A DNA stretch of 64,000 bases from Phycisphaeraceae bacterium (lineage in GTDB: Bacteria; Planctomycetota; Phycisphaerae; Phycisphaerales; Phycisphaeraceae): assembly GCA_028284155.1 (NCBI GenBank), contig JANQSF010000058.1, positions 24,732 through 88,731 of the forward strand, given 5' to 3'. The notes below the pieces were generated by a model, which did not search any database, was not told the origin of the DNA, and saw only the letters and a list, made by a program, of their open reading frames with translations. Each line of letters opens with the position of its first letter. Position 1 is the first letter of the stretch. This document shows, one piece after another, positions 59,954 to 64,000 of the stretch. The position numbers and the translations under genes were made by a program.

Positions 59954-60309
59954 GCCGACGCACGGCGGCAGACCCTACGTGGTGAACCCACCAGAAAGGT
60001 CGTCCGCACGGCGTCGGCCGAGCATCGGCTGACCCCGGCACAGGCCAAGCGGATGTACCCCCCGCGCGGCGTGAGTCGACGGTCGTGAAGGCCGGCGCGC
60101 GTTGGGCTCGGCGAGACGTTGCCGGGCAGGAATTCGCTGGCGGCCGACAACGGCGACGGCTGGCATAACCCGACTCTTGTAAAGGGGGTGATCTGTGGCT
60201 TCTGACTGTACGAGTGGGTCGCTCTAGGCGATCCGACGGGTTTTCGCCTAGACGCAGACCCAACCAAATCATCGCCCGCCCGGCCGCCAAGCCGGGCGGG
60301 TGTTTTTTT
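59954..60309 (+). ncRNA. Candidate structured non-coding RNA of about 355 nt, family unknown
   Basis: The segment runs from a consensus promoter to a strong intrinsic terminator and has no credible reading frame. A 5' hairpin (59954-60018) has GCCGACGC paired with GCGTCGGC, an inner stem interrupted by a 2x2 loop, and a GTGG/CCAC tip around TGAAC. A second long hairpin (60213-60263) contains a perfect 8-bp stem TCTAGGCG/CGCCTAGA inside a GGGTC/GACCC stem. The middle (60019-60212) is GC-rich and purine/loop-rich with several possible stems. It does not show the sequence marks of RNase P RNA, tmRNA, SRP RNA or 6S RNA that I know. It could be one of these in a very diverged form, or a new RNA. 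Confidence 0.7.
60273..60309 (+). terminator. Intrinsic terminator of the ncRNA
   Basis: CCCGCCCGGC (60275-60284) pairs exactly with GCCGGGCGGG (60291-60300) around a 6-nt loop, followed by seven T (60303-60309). Confidence 0.9.
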
Positions 60310-60438
60310 ATGAGCATTCAACGCGACACTTCGGACACCCGCGAACAAGTCCACGTTTGCGTTCGCGCCGTTTGCGCGTCGCCATACACTTCGGTGTCTT
60401 GGAACAAGCAATAGACTCAACGCTCGAATCGAGGCGGC

Positions 60439-60798
60439 ATGGGATTATCCTTCATTGACTGTGTCCGCATGGCATTCACCAAGGTGCCGATCCTCGCTGT
60501 CCGGCGATGTCTGAACCGGGCCGCGCTGGAAGAGGCGCCGCTTGAGTCGAAACAGCTTGAAACCCACTACCTCGCCGGCGGTGACATCCGCCGAGTTACG
60601 GACGCTTGGATACGAAACCGGCAGCGGCGCGGGCCTTTGGAATGGGACTACCTCTGCGCATGGGATTTGGCTGGCGAGGATCCGGTTCGGATGGTTGACG
60701 TAGTCATCGACGGCAAACTCAATCCAAGAGCCCGCGACTTCTTTGACCAACTCAAGGTCGCCATGGATGAACGCACCACGGTGTCGGCCGACGGTTAG
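60439..60798 (+). CDS. Stand-alone FloA-like (flotillin-like) N-terminal domain fragment
   Basis: The 119-aa protein contains QLETHYLAGGDIRRVTDAWI and then CAWDLAGEDPVRMVDVVIDG. This is a clear match to the FloA segment QLESHYLAGGNVDRVVNAL...AIDLAGRDV that follows the membrane anchor in FloA proteins. The two N-terminal membrane helices and the C-terminal SPFH-like and oligomerisation region (~200 residues) are absent. The gene is short but intact, with no frameshift seen. It lies 130 bp after the ncRNA terminator. It may be a soluble regulator or a decayed relic. Confidence 0.72.
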   Translation: MGLSFIDCVRMAFTKVPILAVRRCLNRAALEEAPLESKQLETHYLAGGDIRRVTDAWIRNRQRRGPLEWDYLCAWDLAGEDPVRMVDVVIDGKLNPRARDFFDQLKVAMDERTTVSADG

Positions 60799-61191
60799 GG
60801 CTCGATAGTCTTGTTTTGTGCCGCGCCGACCTTGACTCGCCCTCACACACGCATAGCCTTCCACTTCGACACCCACTGCCCAAATGCAGGAGCGTGATGT
60901 GCGAGTGCGACGTGCTGAACAACCCGGATTGCGACAGGCCGTCGGCGCCACTACGGCGACGGCCGGCGCGGTCGGGCGGCGCGTGCCGTTGTACGACACT
61001 TGAACGTTCCAAGGACGGCGGCGGCCGTCAGACGCTTCGGGTTGTGACAACTTTCTTGAGCTTGTATTCAACGCCCAACCCGGGCCTTTCCCAAGGCCCG
61101 GATCGCGTTCTGTTCCATTGACCCGTTCCAACAAACCCGTAAACGCACCGGGTCTTTGTGAGTGCCCCGGTTTCGTGTGTTGTGTGATGCC
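60799..61191. other. 393-bp gap with one family J hairpin and a doubtful short frame
   Basis: A frame from ATG 60898 to 61121 (74 aa) has AGGAG close upstream but reads through the family J hairpin and looks unconserved. I do not call it. Otherwise nothing firm is seen here. Confidence 0.4.
61080..61101. repeat. Family J hairpin
   Basis: CCGGGCCTT pairs with AAGGCCCGG around a 4-nt loop; related to 23587-23604 and 23769-23793. Confidence 0.75.
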
Positions 61192-61563
61192 ATGAAGACG
61201 AAAGTCAAAACCTCGCAATCTGTCGGACCGGAGGATGTACGCGTCGGCGACTACCTGACGACGACGCGCGTGACCGTCGAGTTCCTGCCGGACGTCTGCG
61301 ACCCGTACCGGGGGCGAACGGTCGAGCCGATGCGCTGCGACATCATGCCGTGGTGCGCCGGCACGCCGATGCGCGTCGAAGCGGTCTGCGTGCCGTTCGT
61401 CTATGTGCGGACGCCCAGCGGCGACCGCGAAGCGATCGACCTGCGCCGCTATAGCGTTGTCCGCCTCGCGCCGACGTATGGCCAAAAGGCATTCAAAACG
61501 TTGGACGACGCGGAAAAGAAGGCGAAACGCAAGGCCAAGCGGAAACGTCGCAAACGCAAGTGA
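61192..61563 (+). CDS. Small protein with Lys/Arg-rich C-terminus
   Basis: The 123-aa protein starts MKTKVKTSQSVGPEDVRVGD, has a compact beta-looking centre (DYLTTTRVTVEFLPDVCDPY, CDIMPWCAGTPMRVEAVCVP) with four Cys, and ends in a strongly basic tail (KKAKRKAKRKRRKRK) that could bind nucleic acid. The start at 61192 is the first ATG after a non-coding stretch. Family not recognised. It stands alone between repeats and the DUF1080 gene. Confidence 0.7.
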   Translation: MKTKVKTSQSVGPEDVRVGDYLTTTRVTVEFLPDVCDPYRGRTVEPMRCDIMPWCAGTPMRVEAVCVPFVYVRTPSGDREAIDLRRYSVVRLAPTYGQKAFKTLDDAEKKAKRKAKRKRRKRK

Positions 61564-61635
61564 CGTGCGCGCAAGGTGCGCTTCACGCGCCGCTTCCGGT
61601 CGAATCCAAGCCGATCGAGCGCCGGTCGCGTGTCG

Positions 61636-61641
61636 TATAAT
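61636..61641 (+). promoter_or_regulatory. -10 box TATAAT before the DUF1080 gene
   Basis: A perfect TATAAT lies 42 nt before the ATG at 61684. A -35 box is not obvious. Confidence 0.45.
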
Positions 61642-61683
61642 CGTCCCGCTCGACACCCGCCTGACGAACCACGAGGGCCCGCC

Positions 61684-62952
61684 ATGAAGCGAATCGTCAT
61701 CGCCGCGCTGATCCTGACCTGCATCGCCGGACACGCCGCCGCGCAACCGTACCCTCGTCAGGAGCCGTTGTTCAACGGCAAGAACCTCGAAGGCTGGACA
61801 CAGAAGGGCGGCAAAGCCAACTACAAGGTCGCCAAGGATGAAGACGACAACCCGATCATCCTCGGCACGACCGTGCCGCGCACGCCCAACTCGTTTCTTT
61901 GCACCGTCAAGCGTTACGGCGACTTCATCCTCGAATACGAGTACAAGTGCGACGACCGGCTGAACAGCGGCGTGCAGATCCGCTCGAACGCGTTCGACAA
62001 ACCGATGGACTTCGTCGTCGGCGCGAAGAAACGGACTGTGGCGGAGGGTCGAGTGCATGGCTACCAGATCGAGATCGACGCGAACAAGCCGCAGCGCATG
62101 TGGTCCGGCGGTGTGTATGAAGAAGGCCGGCGCGGCTGGCTGTTCCCCGGCGCGGGAGGCGGCGACACGGCGAAGGTTTCCGAGCAGGGCAAGGAGGCGT
62201 ACAAGCCGGGCAAGTGGAACCACGTGCGCGTCGTCGCGAAAGGCCCGCGCATCCAGACCTGGCTCAACGGCGTCCCGCGCGCCGACCTGGTCGACCCGTT
62301 CACGGTCGACGGATTCATCGGCCTGCAGGTGCACGGCGTTGGCAAGGTGGAAGAACCGCTGCCCGTCGCCTGGCGGAACATCAAGATCATCGACCTCGGC
62401 CGACTCAAGTGGCAGCCGATCTTCGACGGCAAGACGCTGAACGGTTGGACGCCGACCGTCGAGAACACCTGGTCGGTGAAAGACGGCGCGATCGTTGGCA
62501 GATGCGCGGCGAGCGAGAAACGACACAGCATCCTGATTAGTGACAAGCAGTACGACAACTTCACGCTGCGCGTCGTGTACAAGGCGATCGAGGGTAACAG
62601 CGGCGTGTACTTCCGCGTCGACAAGGTCGCCGGCAGCGTGGGCGTGCACGGCTTCCAGGCGGAGATCGACCCGAACAACGACGCCGGCGGCCTGTACGAG
62701 ACCGGCGGCCGTGGCTGGGTCGTCAAGCCAACCGCTGAACAGGTCAAGTCGTGGTATCGGCCGAACGAGTGGAACGAGATGGTGGTCAGCGCCCACGGCA
62801 AGCGTGTCGTCGTACACGTCAATGGCGTCAAGACGGCCGAACTGATCAACGACCAGGGCCGAACGAAGGGCCACCTCGGCCTGCAACTGCACGGCGGGCA
62901 GGACATGCACGTGCGGTTCAAGCGTGTTGAACTGCTGCAACGCGCGGACTGA
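61684..62952 (+). CDS. Exported protein with two DUF1080 (3-keto-disaccharide hydrolase-type) domains
   Basis: The 422-aa protein has a signal peptide (IVIAALILTCIAGHAAAQ) and then two related concanavalin-like domains. Domain 1 begins EPLFNGKNLEGWTQKGG (residue ~27) and carries RLNSGVQIRSNAF. Domain 2 begins QPIFDGKTLNGWTPTVEN (near residue 245) and carries NSGVYFRVDKV and GLQLHGGQDMHVRFKRVEL. Members of DUF1080 are common in Planctomycetota and include glycoside hydrolases of 3-keto-sugars. The exact substrate is unknown. The duplication in one chain is a regular variant of the family. Confidence 0.92.
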   Translation: MKRIVIAALILTCIAGHAAAQPYPRQEPLFNGKNLEGWTQKGGKANYKVAKDEDDNPIILGTTVPRTPNSFLCTVKRYGDFILEYEYKCDDRLNSGVQIRSNAFDKPMDFVVGAKKRTVAEGRVHGYQIEIDANKPQRMWSGGVYEEGRRGWLFPGAGGGDTAKVSEQGKEAYKPGKWNHVRVVAKGPRIQTWLNGVPRADLVDPFTVDGFIGLQVHGVGKVEEPLPVAWRNIKIIDLGRLKWQPIFDGKTLNGWTPTVENTWSVKDGAIVGRCAASEKRHSILISDKQYDNFTLRVVYKAIEGNSGVYFRVDKVAGSVGVHGFQAEIDPNNDAGGLYETGGRGWVVKPTAEQVKSWYRPNEWNEMVVSAHGKRVVVHVNGVKTAELINDQGRTKGHLGLQLHGGQDMHVRFKRVELLQRAD

Positions 62953-62967
62953 GCGACGCCCGCCCCG

Positions 62968-62973
62968 TAAACT
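62968..62973 (+). promoter_or_regulatory. -10-like box TAAACT before nadK
   Basis: TAAACT ends 6 nt before the ATG at 62980, suggesting a leaderless mRNA. Confidence 0.35.
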
Positions 62974-62979
62974 ACCGAC

Positions 62980-63903
62980 ATGCCGCTGCCCACGACCCGA
63001 CCCCGTGTGATAATCCTGGCCAACCGGGACAAGCCCGCGGTCGTCGAAGCGCTGACCGACCTGCGCCCCTGGCTCGACGCTCGATGCGATGTCGTGGCCG
63101 AGCCGGATATCAAGTCGCTTTCCAACGACGCGGCAGACGACCTGCCCGACGCCGACCTGGCCATTGTGCTCGGTGGTGACGGCACGTTGCTCGCCCAGGC
63201 CAGACACCTGCGCGATCGCGACGTCCCGCTGCTCGGCGTCAACTTCGGCAAGCTTGGCTTCCTCGCCGAATTCAGTGTCGATGAACTGCAAGCCTCGTGG
63301 GACACGATCGTCGCCGGCCGATTCACGACCACACCCCGATTGATGATCGAGATCAGTGTGGCCGACGCCGCGCTCGCGGACAGTTGGCCGGACCCCAACG
63401 ACCCCGAGGTCGCTGAGCACACCCGCCGGCGATGGGTCGGCATGAACGACGCGGTCATCACGGCCGGCGAACCGTTCCGCATGATCGACATCGACCTGGC
63501 GATCGACCCGCACAACGGCGACACGACGCCGACCGTCATCTCCAGCGACGGGATCATCGTCTCGACGCCAAGCGGCTCGACCGCGTACAACGCCGCGGCC
63601 GGCGGCCCGATCATCGCGCCCGACCTCGACGCGCTGGTTCTGACCGCGCTGTCGCCGCACAGTTTGGCGTTTCGGCCAATCGTTGTCGGCGCGGGCGCGA
63701 CCATCCACCTCCGCCTGCGGCAGGCCAACCCCGGCACGGCGCTCGTCGTCGATGGGCAGAAGTCGCTGACGCTCGCCGAGGGCGAACAACTGATCATCCG
63801 CCGATACGCCCGCGACGTACGCCTCATCCAGAACCCGCGACTGAGCTTCTGGAAAGTCCTGGCCCGCAAGCTGCGCTGGGCGGCAAGGCCGCGCAGTGGG
63901 TGA
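62980..63903 (+). CDS. nadK: NAD kinase
   Basis: NAD kinase (307 aa) phosphorylates NAD+ to NADP+. The signature LAIVLGGDGTLLAQARHLRD near residue 60, VNFGKLGFLAEF and TPSGSTAYNAAAGGPI are all intact; the GGDGT Asp acts in catalysis. The protein is complete, ends 11 bp before another repeat region and has no obvious operon partner. NADP+ made here would serve Zwf and biosynthesis in general. Confidence 0.96.
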   Translation: MPLPTTRPRVIILANRDKPAVVEALTDLRPWLDARCDVVAEPDIKSLSNDAADDLPDADLAIVLGGDGTLLAQARHLRDRDVPLLGVNFGKLGFLAEFSVDELQASWDTIVAGRFTTTPRLMIEISVADAALADSWPDPNDPEVAEHTRRRWVGMNDAVITAGEPFRMIDIDLAIDPHNGDTTPTVISSDGIIVSTPSGSTAYNAAAGGPIIAPDLDALVLTALSPHSLAFRPIVVGAGATIHLRLRQANPGTALVVDGQKSLTLAEGEQLIIRRYARDVRLIQNPRLSFWKVLARKLRWAARPRSG

Positions 63904-63936
63904 CACCGTATTAGACGATGCGCGGGCACACGCTTG

Positions 63937-64000
63937 CGGGGAGGGCGAGGCTCCGTCCGAGCCGCGGGGCAGTTCGGCCGCACAGACAAAACCGCGGCTC
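63937..64000. repeat. Family I repeat at the right edge, second arm cut off
   Basis: The complement of CGGACGGAGCCTCGCCCTCC at 63937-63967, then ACCGCGGCTC at 63991-64000, which begins the opposite arm. The element continues beyond the window. Confidence 0.75.

Noticed and set aside
59954..60309. RNase P RNA, tmRNA, SRP RNA or 6S RNA as identity of the ncRNA
   Set aside because: A partial likeness to GATTCGACGGG (tmRNA) at about 60230 and GGTGAACCC (SRP) at about 59981 was noticed, but the tag frame, T-arm, GGAAGCAGC loop and P RNA core are absent.
58225..60420. Long - strand frame of about 730 codons across the VOC/GNAT genes and the ncRNA
   Set aside because: Low-complexity Arg-rich translation and antisense to well-supported features.
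60898..61121. 74-codon frame in the gap before 61192
   Set aside because: It reads through a family J hairpin and has no conserved-looking core, though a ribosome-site-like AGGAG is upstream.
60445..63906. Very long open frame on the - strand (over 1100 codons) opposite the FloA-like, DUF1080 and nadK genes
   Set aside because: It is Arg/Ala/Val-rich with no domain and runs antisense to clear genes; high GC keeps stops rare.

Overview
The window is about 64 kb of GC-rich bacterial chromosome. The gene content suggests a member of the Planctomycetota, probably close to the Phycisphaerae. The supporting signs are a HYExAFE-family protein, tandem membrane proteins with a CPxCxYNLRGL zinc ribbon, DUF1080 and PQQ-propeller secreted proteins, a PEP-CTERM protein, a UbiB-type kinase and a glycan cluster with an exosortase-associated ligase. 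A kdsA gene implies an outer membrane with Kdo-containing LPS. The lineage is an inference from gene content. No rRNA, tRNA, prophage or CRISPR array was seen.

Layout. 0-7 kb holds the start of a secreted protein (cut by the left edge), then mnmG, three tandem zinc-ribbon membrane paralogues, zwf and pgl, all tightly spaced on the + strand. 7-20 kb holds a fused membrane/spermidine-synthase/TPR protein, a GT2 enzyme, a UbiB kinase, a TIR-TM-PDZ protein downstream of purM, a Fur-family regulator, an SMP-30 lipoprotein and a four-repeat PEP-CTERM protein. 20-24.5 kb is isoprenoid supply (polyprenyl synthase, dxs). 24.5-34.5 kb is mixed: rhomboid, NUDIX, PQQ propeller, glutamate dehydrogenase, EamA transporter, kdsA, PhoX. 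34.8-46 kb is translation and central metabolism: rsmD, hisS, ileS with a leader-peptide attenuator, FKBP, mdh. 46-58 kb is a surface-glycan locus with seven predicted glycosyltransferases, an ATP-grasp protein, an O-antigen-ligase-type membrane protein, a response regulator and a TIGR04282-like transferase. 58-64 kb has small enzymes, a strong candidate structured ncRNA, a lone FloA-like domain, a DUF1080 protein and NAD kinase.

Most gaps between genes are filled by short inverted-repeat elements. I distinguish about a dozen sequence families, labelled A to L, of 58-154 bp when paired. Some are nested inside one another, one sits in frame inside mnmG, and several supply the last codons or stop codon of genes. 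With the ileS attenuator (Ile-rich 19-codon leader, mutually exclusive antiterminator and terminator) and the unidentified ~355-nt RNA near 60 kb, this repeat load is the most notable content of the window.
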